In this document: positions 24,957-33,988 of the stretch, piece after piece
Layout of the letters: the number at the start of each line of letters is the position of its first letter
Numbering within the stretch: the stretch's first letter is position 1
NCBI RefSeq assembly: GCF_014855515.1
Contig: NZ_JACYFK010000001.1
Span: 1,798,001 to 1,862,000, forward strand
DNA: 64,000 nt
Source of the DNA: Euzebyella marina
Lineage (GTDB): Bacteria; Bacteroidota; Bacteroidia; Flavobacteriales; Flavobacteriaceae
Reading direction: 5' to 3'
Made by a program: the position numbers and the translations under genes
The notes under the pieces: model-generated
Databases searched by the model: none
What the model saw: the letters and a program-made list of their open reading frames with translations, nothing else
What the model was told of the DNA's origin: nothing

Positions 24957-25975
24957 TATTCAATACATTAGCGGAAAACGGGACAAATAAACTGGGACAA
25001 ACTTATGTGGTTCATGGCAAAGGAACTGACCTGACGGATTTGAAAGTTGTTCATTCTAGAGCTAAACGTAAGCTAATCACTCATCAAACGATTCTTAGAA
25101 TGATTGATATTGCCAAGGCCGATGAAGATAAAGAAAGAGAAAAGGCTTATTGGAATACGTACCATTGCCAAAGTAACTTGGTATCTTCAAATGGAAAAGT
25201 CTACGGGAACTATTGTAAAAATAGGTATTGCACAATCTGCCTAAGTATCAGAAAAGCAGAAATAATAAACAAGTATTATCCAGTAATCGCAAATTGGGAT
25301 GATCCTCATTTTGTAACAATTACAGTTAAGTCCTGTAAGGAGCATCAACTAAGAGCATACTTTAAAAATATAAAGTCGACATTCACTAAAATAGTCAATA
25401 AGTACAAGAAACGAGAACAGCGAGGCACAGGGGAGAAATTAATTGGAATAAAATCTATGGAAGCCAATTTTAATCCAAATAAGAAAACCTATAATCCACA
25501 TTTTCATATTTTGGTCGCGAACAAAAATATGGCTGAAATAATTGTAAAGGAATGGAGTATGAGAGCCAAACCAAACAAAGTGAACCTTAAAGGCCAAAAA
25601 ATCAAAAAAGTATGGGACTTAGAAAAGAATCTTATTGAAATAATTAAATATGGCAGTAAAATTTTTACAGAACCCCATATAAAGGCAAAAGCCAAAGAAA
25701 CAGATTCGCATATTATTTATGCTAAAGGATTGGACACCATTTTTAAAGCGATGAAGGGGCAGCGAATTTTTGACAGATTCGGTTTTAATCTTCCCCCAGA
25801 AATTGCAGAATCTATACAATCACAAAAAATATTGACCAATTTCAAACAATGGGAATATATTCCAGAAGTGGCCGATTGGGTTAATGTCAACTCTTGGGAA
25901 AAACTAGCTGACTATACACCCCCATCGCACCTTGTCGCCTTACTAGATAACAACATAAACAAAACACTTTCATAA
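24953..25975 (+). CDS. rolling-circle replication initiator (Rep, HUH type)
   Basis: Predicted HUH endonuclease that nicks DNA to start rolling-circle replication or mobilisation. The 340-residue protein has a cysteine cluster (YCKNRYCTIC, 87-96) typical of plasmid Rep proteins of this group, motif 1 (FVTITVKS, about 120-127), the HUH pair His183-Phe-His185 in PHFHILV, and a candidate nicking tyrosine, Tyr233 (IIKYGSK). It lies between a regulator and the restriction operon inside an integrated island, so the excised circle could replicate or be mobilised. The nick site (double-strand origin) was not found by eye. The family call is good; single versus multiple tyrosines is not resolved. Confidence 0.85.
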   Translation: MIFNTLAENGTNKLGQTYVVHGKGTDLTDLKVVHSRAKRKLITHQTILRMIDIAKADEDKEREKAYWNTYHCQSNLVSSNGKVYGNYCKNRYCTICLSIRKAEIINKYYPVIANWDDPHFVTITVKSCKEHQLRAYFKNIKSTFTKIVNKYKKREQRGTGEKLIGIKSMEANFNPNKKTYNPHFHILVANKNMAEIIVKEWSMRAKPNKVNLKGQKIKKVWDLEKNLIEIIKYGSKIFTEPHIKAKAKETDSHIIYAKGLDTIFKAMKGQRIFDRFGFNLPPEIAESIQSQKILTNFKQWEYIPEVADWVNVNSWEKLADYTPPSHLVALLDNNINKTLS

Positions 25976-25980
25976 AGCCT

Positions 25981-25988
25981 TATATTTG
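25981..25988 (+). promoter_or_regulatory. possible -7 box of the restriction operon
   Basis: TATATTTG matches the Bacteroidota TAnnTTTG element 24 bases before the hsdM start. I see no good TTTG box at the usual distance upstream, so support is limited. Together with the 37-base gap it suggests that the restriction operon has its own promoter. Confidence 0.35.
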
Positions 25989-26012
25989 AATTGGAACTAA
26001 CCGAAAATATTC

Positions 26013-27629
26013 ATGTCAGAAGACCATAAAAAGCAATTGGAGCAACAGCTCTGGAATATAGCCAACACACTTAGAGGCAAAATGAATGCAGATGAATTTA
26101 GAGACTACATCTTAGGCTTTATTTTCTACAAGTATTTAGCAGAGAAAATGGAAAATTATGCAAATTCTATTTTACAACCCGATGGCCTACAGTTTACAGA
26201 TATAGACGAAAACACCCTAGAAGGACAAGAATACATAGAAGCTATTCGAGAGGAAGCATTAGAAAAGCTAGGTTACTTCTTAAAGCCATCAGAGTTGTTT
26301 TCTGCAATTGCAAAAAGAGGGAATCACAATGCAGAAGAAACGTCTTTAGAACAAGCGGCAGACACTACAGAAACCTACAATACCAAGCATAATTTTATTC
26401 TGGAGGATTTACAAAAAATCCTAAACAACGTGCAAAACAGTACAATGGGTACAGAGAGTGAAGAAGATTTCGATAACCTCTTTGAGGATTTGGATTTAAA
26501 CTCTACCAAATTAGGTAAAACACCAGAGGCGCGAAACGAAGTTATTGCTAAAGTATTAGCGCACTTAGATAAAATAGACTTTCAGTTAGACCAAACCGAA
26601 TTAGATGTGTTGGGTGATGCCTACGAATATTTGATTGGAAAGTTTGCAAGTGGCGCTGGTAAAAAGGCAGGTGAATTTTATACACCACAAGAAGTAAGTA
26701 TGGTTTTGGCGAAGTTAGTAACCACAGGAAAACATAAACTAAAATCGGTGTACGACCCAACCTGTGGTAGTGGTTCTTTGTTATTACGAGTTGCAAAAGA
26801 AGTTGAGGAAGTGAATAACTTTTACGGTCAAGAATTAAACCGTACTACTTACAACTTAGCACGCATGAATATGATTCTGCACGGTGTGCATTATCGTAAG
26901 TTTGATATTAAGCAAGAAGACACCTTAGAGCATCCACAACACTTAGAACATCGTTTTGAAGCTATTGTAGCCAACCCACCGTTTTCTGCAAAATGGAGTG
27001 CCAATCAACTCTTTATGAGCGATGATAGATTTAGCCAATATGGTAAGTTAGCACCAAGCAGTAAAGCCGATTTTGCTTTTGTTCAGCATATGGTACACCA
27101 TTTAGCGGAGAACGGACAAATGGCAGTGGTTTTACCACACGGTGCATTATTTAGAGGTTCTGCAGAAGGGAATATAAGGGAATATTTGATTAAAGAAAAA
27201 AACTATCTGGATGCTGTTATAGGCTTACCAGCCAATATTTTTTACGGTACGAGTATACCCACTTGTATTTTGGTGTTTAAAAAATGTAAAGAGCATCCTA
27301 ACGATATTTTATTTATAGATGCCAGCGAACATTACGAGAAGGTAAAAACACAAAACATCTTAACTCAAGCGCATATAGATAAAATTGTAACTATTTATAG
27401 AGAACGTAAAACTGAAGAGAAATACAGTTATGTCGCACCAATAATTGAAGTAGCTGAGAACGAATACAACTTAAATATACCACGTTATGTAGATACGTTT
27501 GAAGAGGAAGAACCTGTCGATATTGAGGCGGTGGCAACTGAAGTAGAAAGTTTAAATGCAAAGTTGAAAGAAAACGAAACCCTAATAGCTTCATTTTGTA
27601 AAGAACTAAATATTAAAACACCGTTTTAA
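26013..27629 (+). CDS. hsdM: type I restriction-modification methyltransferase subunit HsdM
   Basis: N6-adenine DNA methyltransferase subunit that works with HsdS to protect host DNA and with HsdR to restrict foreign DNA. The 538-residue protein has the HsdM N-terminal helical domain (about 5-150), the SAM-binding motif DPTCGSGSLLLRV (from Asp248) and the catalytic motif NPPF (321-324). The length fits EcoR124-type subunits. Its stop is 1 base before the hsdS start codon. It is the first gene of a six-gene operon (hsdM, hsdS, GIY-YIG, hsdR, PRTase-like, NADAR). Confidence 0.97.
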   Translation: MSEDHKKQLEQQLWNIANTLRGKMNADEFRDYILGFIFYKYLAEKMENYANSILQPDGLQFTDIDENTLEGQEYIEAIREEALEKLGYFLKPSELFSAIAKRGNHNAEETSLEQAADTTETYNTKHNFILEDLQKILNNVQNSTMGTESEEDFDNLFEDLDLNSTKLGKTPEARNEVIAKVLAHLDKIDFQLDQTELDVLGDAYEYLIGKFASGAGKKAGEFYTPQEVSMVLAKLVTTGKHKLKSVYDPTCGSGSLLLRVAKEVEEVNNFYGQELNRTTYNLARMNMILHGVHYRKFDIKQEDTLEHPQHLEHRFEAIVANPPFSAKWSANQLFMSDDRFSQYGKLAPSSKADFAFVQHMVHHLAENGQMAVVLPHGALFRGSAEGNIREYLIKEKNYLDAVIGLPANIFYGTSIPTCILVFKKCKEHPNDILFIDASEHYEKVKTQNILTQAHIDKIVTIYRERKTEEKYSYVAPIIEVAENEYNLNIPRYVDTFEEEEPVDIEAVATEVESLNAKLKENETLIASFCKELNIKTPF

Positions 27630-27630
27630 T

Positions 27631-28857
27631 ATGCAGCATGAAAAACAGTTAGTGCCGAAATTGCGGTTTCCTAAGTTTTATAATGAGTGGAAAAAAATAA
27701 TATTTGAGGACTTGTTTACTTTCTCGACAGGTAAAAATATTAAGCAGAGTGAAGCATCACCTGATTTTGAAATACCCTGTGTTCGTTATGGTGAGTTGTA
27801 TCATTTGTATTCTGAAGTGATAACTTCAGTTATAAACAAGACAAATCTTGAAAGGTCTGAATTGCTTTTTAGTAAAGGTGATGAAATATTGTTGCCATCA
27901 GCAGGTGAAGACCCACTAGATATTGGTTCAGCTTCTGCATTACCTTTTAGAGATATTGCCATTGGAAGGACAATTAATATTTTAAGACCCAAGATAAAAG
28001 ATGTTTACTCTCAGACATTTGTATCATATTTTATTAATCAAAAGCTAAAGAAGAAAATAGCAACCCTAGCAAAAGGGGTAAGTATTAGTAATGTTTATAA
28101 TTCTGATTTAAAGAAATTAAAAATTAACTTACCTATTCTCCCTGAACAACAAAAAATAGCCAATTTCCTGTCAGCATTAGATGATCGCATACAAGCCTTA
28201 GAAAAAAAGAAAACCCTTTTAGAACACTACAAAAAAGGAGTAATGCAAAAAATATTTAAACAAGAGCTAAGGTTTAAGGATGATGATGGGAAAGAGTTTC
28301 CAGAGTGGGAAGAGAAAAGATTGGGTGATTTTTTAATTCACAAATCAAAAAGAAATAAAAAATTAGAAATCAACCAAGTATTAAGTGTTAGTAATTCCAA
28401 AGGGTTTATCCTGCAATCAGAACAGTTTGATAATCATAGAGTAGCAAGTAAAGATGTTGCAAATTATAAAATCGTAGAGAAAAATGATATTGCTTATAAT
28501 CCATCAAGAATTAATGTTGGCTCTATTGCTACTTTAAAGGATTATGATAAAGGTATTGTTAGTCCTATGTATGTGATTTTCGGTTTAAAAAATAGTTTGG
28601 ACTTAGCCTATTTTGAGAATTTAACAACTACATATTTATTTAATCATTTAGTTAAAGTTGGTTGTTCTGGTAGCGTTAGAGATAGCCTGAATTTTGAAGA
28701 TTTAGAATCTTTCAAATTGAATTTTCCTTGTTTAGAAGAACAACAAAAAATAGCTTCATTTTTAATGGCTATCGATAAAGAAATAGAAATTATAAGCACT
28801 CAAATAGAGCAATCAAAAACGTATAAAAAAGGGTTGTTACAACAAATTTTTGTGTAA
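27631..28857 (+). CDS. hsdS: type I restriction-modification specificity subunit HsdS
   Basis: DNA-recognition subunit setting the target sequence of the R-M complex. The 408-residue protein has two target-recognition domains (about 10-165 and 225-365), each followed by a conserved helical spacer: LPEQQKIANFLSALDDRI in the middle and LEEQQKIASFLMAIDKEI at the end. The two spacers share a 17-base identical DNA stretch (28144-28160 and 28738-28754), which would permit exchange of recognition domains by recombination. The stop shares its last base with the start of the GIY-YIG gene. The recognition sequence cannot be read from the protein. Confidence 0.95.
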   Translation: MQHEKQLVPKLRFPKFYNEWKKIIFEDLFTFSTGKNIKQSEASPDFEIPCVRYGELYHLYSEVITSVINKTNLERSELLFSKGDEILLPSAGEDPLDIGSASALPFRDIAIGRTINILRPKIKDVYSQTFVSYFINQKLKKKIATLAKGVSISNVYNSDLKKLKINLPILPEQQKIANFLSALDDRIQALEKKKTLLEHYKKGVMQKIFKQELRFKDDDGKEFPEWEEKRLGDFLIHKSKRNKKLEINQVLSVSNSKGFILQSEQFDNHRVASKDVANYKIVEKNDIAYNPSRINVGSIATLKDYDKGIVSPMYVIFGLKNSLDLAYFENLTTTYLFNHLVKVGCSGSVRDSLNFEDLESFKLNFPCLEEQQKIASFLMAIDKEIEIISTQIEQSKTYKKGLLQQIFV

Positions 28858-29306
28858 TGGTATATACAGAAAGGGAAATAGAAATTTTTGTGAATAAATT
28901 TGAAAATGAGTTGATTCAAGCTGAAAAAATCAAATTTTCACTAAAAAGAACATGGTCCTCAAACTTTCCAAACAAACCTGGGATATATGCCATTTTTGAT
29001 GAAAATAAATTAGTCTACATTGGTGAAACCGCCAACCTCAAAGAACGTATGAAGGAGGTCAAAAGAACTTATAATCATAGCTTTAGAAGAAAACTAGGCA
29101 GGTTTATTATAGAGGGTGCCAAAATCACTAATGGTAAATTTGAAGAGACACTCGAATTGAAACTTAATGATTATTATTTAGAGCGCATTTATTTTACTTA
29201 TAAAGAGATAAATTTCGGAAGATTGGAAGTAGAATCGCATCTTATCCATCGTCACCACACAAATGGATTATTAAACTCATTAGGCAAAAGAAATAAAATA
29301 AATTAA
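28857..29306 (+). CDS. GIY-YIG domain protein inserted in the type I R-M operon
   Basis: Small predicted nuclease. The 149-residue protein shows the GIY-YIG fold: Gly42-Ile-Tyr44, then Tyr54-Ile-Gly56, the catalytic-type Arg64 (LKERM), Glu126 (EVESHLI) and a C-terminal Asn-bearing stretch (NGLLNSLGKRN). A 35-residue N-terminal helix precedes the domain, and no other domain is present. Its start overlaps the hsdS stop by one base and its stop overlaps the hsdR start by one base, so it is embedded in the operon and made together with the restriction subunits. GIY-YIG accessory genes in type I loci are known in genomes, but their role is unclear. It may nick or process translocated DNA. Confidence 0.85.
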   Translation: MVYTEREIEIFVNKFENELIQAEKIKFSLKRTWSSNFPNKPGIYAIFDENKLVYIGETANLKERMKEVKRTYNHSFRRKLGRFIIEGAKITNGKFEETLELKLNDYYLERIYFTYKEINFGRLEVESHLIHRHHTNGLLNSLGKRNKIN

Positions 29307-32158
29307 TGAGTACACAACCAGAGCAGGTATTAGAAAATCAGTTAATTCAGCAACTTTCAACTATCGGATATGCCAAAGTCAATATTCCAGATGAAGCTGC
29401 TTTATTGGGTAATCTAAAAGCTCAATTAGAAAAGCATAACAATATCACGTTTACGGCTAAAGAGTTTGAACGTGTGCTCAATATTCTTAGTAAAGGTTCA
29501 GTATTTGAAAAAGCCAAAACACTGCGTGAAAAACAACATATTGTACGTGATAATGGCGACAACCTATATTTCGAGTTTCTAAATACAGAACATTGGTGTC
29601 AAAACCAATACCAAGTTACCAACCAAGTGACTATGGAGGGTTCTTATAAAAACCGCTATGACGTTACATTATTGGTTAATGGATTGCCATTAGTGCAAAT
29701 AGAATTAAAGCGTAGAGGCTTAGAAATGAAAGAAGCCTTTAATCAAATAAATCGCTATCAGAGGCATTCGTTCGGTGCTAAATCAGCTCTATTTCAATAC
29801 GTGCAAATATTTGTAATTAGTAACGGTGTCAATACCAAATACTATGCAAATAACAGGCATCAATCTTTTAAACAAACGTTTTATTGGACGAACAAACAAA
29901 ATAAGCGTTTAACTAACATTCTTAATGGGTTTACAAGTGAGTTTTTTGAGCCTTGTCATATCTCTAAAATGATTTGTAAATACGTTGTATTAAACGAAAC
30001 CCATAAAATTTTAATGGTGCTTAGACCGTATCAGTTTTATGCAGTCGAAGCATTGATTGATAGAGTGAAAAACTCAACCAAAAATGGCTATATATGGCAT
30101 ACTACAGGTTCTGGTAAAACGCTCACCTCATTTAAGGCAAGTCAAATCATTATGAAAATGCCACAAGTTAAAAAGGTGGTATTTGTAGTAGATAGAAAAG
30201 ATTTAGATTACCAAACTACTAAGGAGTTTAATAGCTTCTCAAAGGGCAGTATAGATGGTACAGACAATACAAAAGCCTTAGTAAAACAGTTTAGCGATGA
30301 TACAAAGATTATCGTAACCACCATTCAAAAGCTTAATACTGCCATCAGTAAAAAGAACTATTTAACCAAAATGGAACAACTGAAAGACGAGCGTATCGTC
30401 TTTATTTTTGATGAATGTCATCGTAGCCAATTTGGGGAAACACACAATCGTATAAAATCATTCTTCAATAACCATCAAATGTTTGGTTTTACGGGCACAC
30501 CGATATTTGCAGATAATGCAGTAAAAAACGAATTAGGAAAGCGTACTACTAAAGAGTTATTTGGTGAGTGCTTACATAAATACGTCATTACAGATGCGAT
30601 TAAAGATGAAAACGTACTTAAATTTTCGGTAGAATATGTAGGGCGCTACAAACAAAAAGAATCTGCAACTGAAATTGATATTGAGGTAGAAGATATTGAC
30701 CGTAAAGAGTTAATGGAATCTCCAAAGCGATTGGAAAAAATTGCAGATTACATTATTGCCAACCATAACAGAAAAACACATAGTAAAGAGTTTACTGCAA
30801 TGTTTTGTGTAGGTAGTACAGATATGTTGGTGCAGTACTATGATATTCTGCATCGAAAAAAGGAAGAAGGTAAGCACAATCTTAAAATTGCAACCATATT
30901 TAGCTTTGTAGCCAATGAGGACGATGCAGATGCCAACGGTTATATTCCAGAAGAAGTGTCGGTAGTCGAGGAAGCAGCAGCCTTATACGGGATGAACAGC
31001 CATAAAAGAGATAAATTAGAAAGTTATATAGGACATTATAACCAGATGTTCGGTTCTAATTTTTCAACAAAGGACAGCCAGTCTTTTTACAATTACTATA
31101 ATGATATTTCAAAGAAAGTTAAAGAACGTAAAATTGACGTACTGTTGGTGGTAAATATGTTTTTAACAGGTTTTGACAGTCCTGCTTTAAACACCTTATA
31201 TGTAGATAAAAACTTAAAATATCACGGATTAATTCAAGCCTATTCACGTACCAATAGAATTGTAAACGAGCAGAAATCACAAGGTAATATTGTGGTGTTC
31301 CGTAATCTCAAAAAAGCAACAGACGAAGCTATTACACTCTTCAGCAATAAAGAAGCTATTGAGGTTATTATAATGGAACCTTATGAAGAATATGTAGAAA
31401 AATTCAATGCTACCTTTATCGATTTATTGCAAGTAACACCAACCGTAAATAGTGTAAATGACTTAGTAAGTGAAGAGGATGAATTAGAATTTATCAAGGC
31501 ATTTAGAGAGTTGATGCGTCTAAAGAACACGATGACCACTTTTGCTAATTTCGATTGGGAAGATTTAGCAATGGATGAACAGTTGTTTAATGATTTTAGA
31601 AGTAAATACTTAGACCTTTGGCAAAAAACAAAACACGATACAGCAAAAGAAAAAGTATCAATATTAGATGATGTAGATTTTGAATTAGAGTTAATTCACA
31701 GAGACGAAATCAATGTAACTTATATTCTTAAACTACTGACAGCTTTAAAAGACGCGAAGAAGTCAGAACAGGAAGCTAAGAAAAAGGAAATTGTAGATAT
31801 ACTCTCTGGTGAAGCCAATTTACGAAGCAAACGAGAATTAATAGAAAAGTTCATTCAAGACAGTTTACCGCATATAGAAGATTCAGATAACATTCCACAA
31901 GAGTTTGAGAAGTACTGGACAGAAGAACAACAAAAAGCATTTGAAACCTTTGTAAAAGAAGAAAACCTATCATCAGAAAGAACTCAAAAACTAATTGAAG
32001 ATTATCTCTATGCAGAAAGAGAACCGTTAAGAGACGAACTCTTGAACCTAATTGAAGGTGATAAGCCATCAGTATTAAAACGTAAAACTATAGGCGATAG
32101 AATCCTGCAAAAGGTGATTAACTTTGTAGATACTTTCATTAATGGAATGGATAACTAG
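29306..32158 (+). CDS. hsdR: type I restriction-modification endonuclease/translocase subunit HsdR
   Basis: Motor and cutting subunit of the type I system: it translocates DNA using ATP and cleaves away from the recognition site. The 950-residue protein has an N-terminal nuclease domain with Asp119 and Glu133-x-Lys135 (RYDV, IELK), a Walker A motif (HTTGSGKT, Lys271), a Walker B/DEAD-type motif Asp369-Glu-Cys-His372, motif III GFTGTPI, and a second helicase lobe with LLVVNMFLTGFDSP and QAYSRTNR. The C-terminal helical region (from about 690) contacts the methyltransferase. All key residues are present. It starts on the last base of the GIY-YIG stop and is followed by the phosphoribosyltransferase-like gene after 14 bases. 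Confidence 0.97.
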   Translation: MSTQPEQVLENQLIQQLSTIGYAKVNIPDEAALLGNLKAQLEKHNNITFTAKEFERVLNILSKGSVFEKAKTLREKQHIVRDNGDNLYFEFLNTEHWCQNQYQVTNQVTMEGSYKNRYDVTLLVNGLPLVQIELKRRGLEMKEAFNQINRYQRHSFGAKSALFQYVQIFVISNGVNTKYYANNRHQSFKQTFYWTNKQNKRLTNILNGFTSEFFEPCHISKMICKYVVLNETHKILMVLRPYQFYAVEALIDRVKNSTKNGYIWHTTGSGKTLTSFKASQIIMKMPQVKKVVFVVDRKDLDYQTTKEFNSFSKGSIDGTDNTKALVKQFSDDTKIIVTTIQKLNTAISKKNYLTKMEQLKDERIVFIFDECHRSQFGETHNRIKSFFNNHQMFGFTGTPIFADNAVKNELGKRTTKELFGECLHKYVITDAIKDENVLKFSVEYVGRYKQKESATEIDIEVEDIDRKELMESPKRLEKIADYIIANHNRKTHSKEFTAMFCVGSTDMLVQYYDILHRKKEEGKHNLKIATIFSFVANEDDADANGYIPEEVSVVEEAAALYGMNSHKRDKLESYIGHYNQMFGSNFSTKDSQSFYNYYNDISKKVKERKIDVLLVVNMFLTGFDSPALNTLYVDKNLKYHGLIQAYSRTNRIVNEQKSQGNIVVFRNLKKATDEAITLFSNKEAIEVIIMEPYEEYVEKFNATFIDLLQVTPTVNSVNDLVSEEDELEFIKAFRELMRLKNTMTTFANFDWEDLAMDEQLFNDFRSKYLDLWQKTKHDTAKEKVSILDDVDFELELIHRDEINVTYILKLLTALKDAKKSEQEAKKKEIVDILSGEANLRSKRELIEKFIQDSLPHIEDSDNIPQEFEKYWTEEQQKAFETFVKEENLSSERTQKLIEDYLYAEREPLRDELLNLIEGDKPSVLKRKTIGDRILQKVINFVDTFINGMDN

Positions 32159-32172
32159 TATATGAGAAATTG

Positions 32173-33243
32173 ATGAAAGAAATAGTAGAAAAAATATATG
32201 AAATTATAAAGGACTACCAGTGTGACTATCCCGACAGAAAGTTTGAGATAACGGTTGAGCATATAATAAATTGGGCAAATCAATTTGGTGATGATGCAGA
32301 ATTTGTATTGAGTGAGTTATTATATTTTTTACCAGAAGTTTATATATCGAAGGAAAAGGCTAAAGATTTATTACGCACAAGACTATTAGAAATTCAGAAG
32401 TTTTATGGTTATAAAACAATGAATGAAATGGTGGTTAACACACATTTTTTCGATACCCAACAAAACTATAAGAGTCAATCCGAACTACTTGTGCTAATTG
32501 ATGATATTCTTCAGAGAGAGTATATGATTAATTACAAGGACAGCATTGATAACCCTAAGGCAAACTACATTTATTTTGACGATATTTTAGCAACTGGCGG
32601 TACGGTGTTTCGTGATTTATCAAACTGGCTTGAATCTAAGGATGATGGCGTAAGCGAAAATTATAAGGCTATTATCAATAAAACAAAGACATTAGCCATT
32701 AGTTTGTTTTGTTATCATTCATTTGGTTATAGCAATATGGAATGGCGTTTAATGAAGCAATTTGACGATAAAATTAAAAAGACTCTTATAGTTGGTAAAG
32801 ACTATGTGGTTGAGAATCATATTAAAACAAAATGGATTGCAGAAAATCAAAAATTGAATTGTGTATATCCAATAGAAGAGCAATCACAAAAAACGTTAGA
32901 ATATTTGGCGGGATTGGAAGCTGAAAATGATAGCGTACCTGCTTTTAGGCCCTCCAACTTACCGAAAACCGAAACATTTTTTAGTAGTCCTGAGAACAGA
33001 ATCAAACTTGAAAAAATTTTTTTGGAAAAAGGAATTGAACTTCTTAGGAAGGTTCAAAAAGATGATCCAGATAGACGAAAACGCCCATTAGGTGATACGG
33101 TTCGTTCTCATAAAACTTTTGGTACAGGCACATTGTTTTTTACTTGGCGCAATATCTCTAATACTTGTCCATTAGTTTTTTGGTGGGATGTGTCAGGACA
33201 CAATTGGACGCCACTTTTTTGCGTTAAGAACAGAGGGCAATAG
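32173..33243 (+). CDS. phosphoribosyltransferase-like protein of conflict systems (PRTase-CE-like)
   Basis: Predicted enzyme with a PRPP-binding loop. From the ATG at 32173 the protein has 356 residues (an in-frame TTG lies one codon earlier). The PRPP motif is YFDDILATGGT (about 134-144), the classic hydrophobic-Asp-Asp...Thr-Gly-x-Thr loop. It is preceded by a helical N-terminal part and followed by a C-terminal region with RRKRPLGDTVRSHKTFGTG and PLVFWWDVSGH. This layout fits the phosphoribosyltransferase-like group that Burroughs and Aravind described in prokaryotic conflict systems, as far as I recall. It sits between hsdR and the NADAR gene, 24 bases before the latter's ATG. Substrate and product are unknown; base modification or ribosylation of a nucleotide or nucleic acid is possible. 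Confidence 0.75.
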   Translation: MKEIVEKIYEIIKDYQCDYPDRKFEITVEHIINWANQFGDDAEFVLSELLYFLPEVYISKEKAKDLLRTRLLEIQKFYGYKTMNEMVVNTHFFDTQQNYKSQSELLVLIDDILQREYMINYKDSIDNPKANYIYFDDILATGGTVFRDLSNWLESKDDGVSENYKAIINKTKTLAISLFCYHSFGYSNMEWRLMKQFDDKIKKTLIVGKDYVVENHIKTKWIAENQKLNCVYPIEEQSQKTLEYLAGLEAENDSVPAFRPSNLPKTETFFSSPENRIKLEKIFLEKGIELLRKVQKDDPDRRKRPLGDTVRSHKTFGTGTLFFTWRNISNTCPLVFWWDVSGHNWTPLFCVKNRGQ

Positions 33244-33267
33244 ATAAAAATTTCTATATTGTACAAA

Positions 33268-33885
33268 ATGAAAATTACAGAACGTACTTATAATAAAAAC
33301 GAAGTAGTCTTTTTTAAAAGCACTAAAGCTAATTTTGGAGGGTTGTCCAATATGGCCCCGGGTTATTCACTTCGCGTAAATGATATTATCATTCCTTCGG
33401 CAGAAGCCTTGTACCAAGCTTGCCGTTTTCCTTTGTTTCCAGCAATACAGCAAGAGATTATTGAGCAGAATAGTCCTATGACTGCCAAAATGAAAAGCAG
33501 AAAATATTTACAATACACAAGACAGGATTGGGAGGAAGTTAAATATTCAATAATGTATTGGGTTCTTAAGGTTAAACTGTCTCAGAACTTTGATGAATTT
33601 TCTAAAATTTTAATCAATACGAACAGTAAGGCAATAGTAGAATTATCTGATAAAGATAAAGATTGGGCTGCTGTTGAAGTTGAAAAAAACCTATTAGTCG
33701 GTAAGAATGCATTAGGCAGACTTTTAATGCAACTCAGGGAAGAATATATTCATAATGATAATTGCGTTGAATGCGTTCAGCCAATTGATATTTTTGGTTT
33801 TTTGTTGTATGGTTCAGAGATTGAAACGGTATGCAGTCCAGCAACTGAATTTGAGAATAACCTACTATTTGATTTAGTGCAATAG
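33268..33885 (+). CDS. NADAR-family N-glycosidase-like protein
   Basis: Predicted N-glycosidase of the NADAR (YbiA/RibX) fold, whose members act on riboflavin intermediates or remove ADP-ribose from guanine in nucleic acid. From the ATG at 33268 the protein has 205 residues; an earlier in-frame TTG at 33259 is less likely. Family landmarks are FGGLSNMAPGY (about 23-33), SAEALYQACRF (44-54, with the conserved Glu46), AKMKSRKY, and LVGKNALGRLLMQLREEY near the end. It is the last gene of the restriction operon, directly after the phosphoribosyltransferase-like gene. The pair may make and reverse a ribosyl modification, but this is inference from adjacency. Confidence 0.85.
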   Translation: MKITERTYNKNEVVFFKSTKANFGGLSNMAPGYSLRVNDIIIPSAEALYQACRFPLFPAIQQEIIEQNSPMTAKMKSRKYLQYTRQDWEEVKYSIMYWVLKVKLSQNFDEFSKILINTNSKAIVELSDKDKDWAAVEVEKNLLVGKNALGRLLMQLREEYIHNDNCVECVQPIDIFGFLLYGSEIETVCSPATEFENNLLFDLVQ

Positions 33886-33960
33886 CTTCTCGCACTTATT
33901 AAAAGAAAATAATTCTAAACCCCCAATTTATTATCTCAAACTTCGAATATTGAATAGTAA

Positions 33961-33980
33961 TTGTTACTATTCTGTTACTG
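33961..33980. repeat. putative integrase arm-type site, right
   Basis: Matches the 20-base unit at 22663-22682 at 19 positions, in the same orientation, 8 bases before the hairpin of attachment copy 3. It contains two TGTTACT motifs. It is probably bound by the island B integrase together with the left copy. Confidence 0.55.
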
Positions 33981-33988
33981 TTTAAAAT

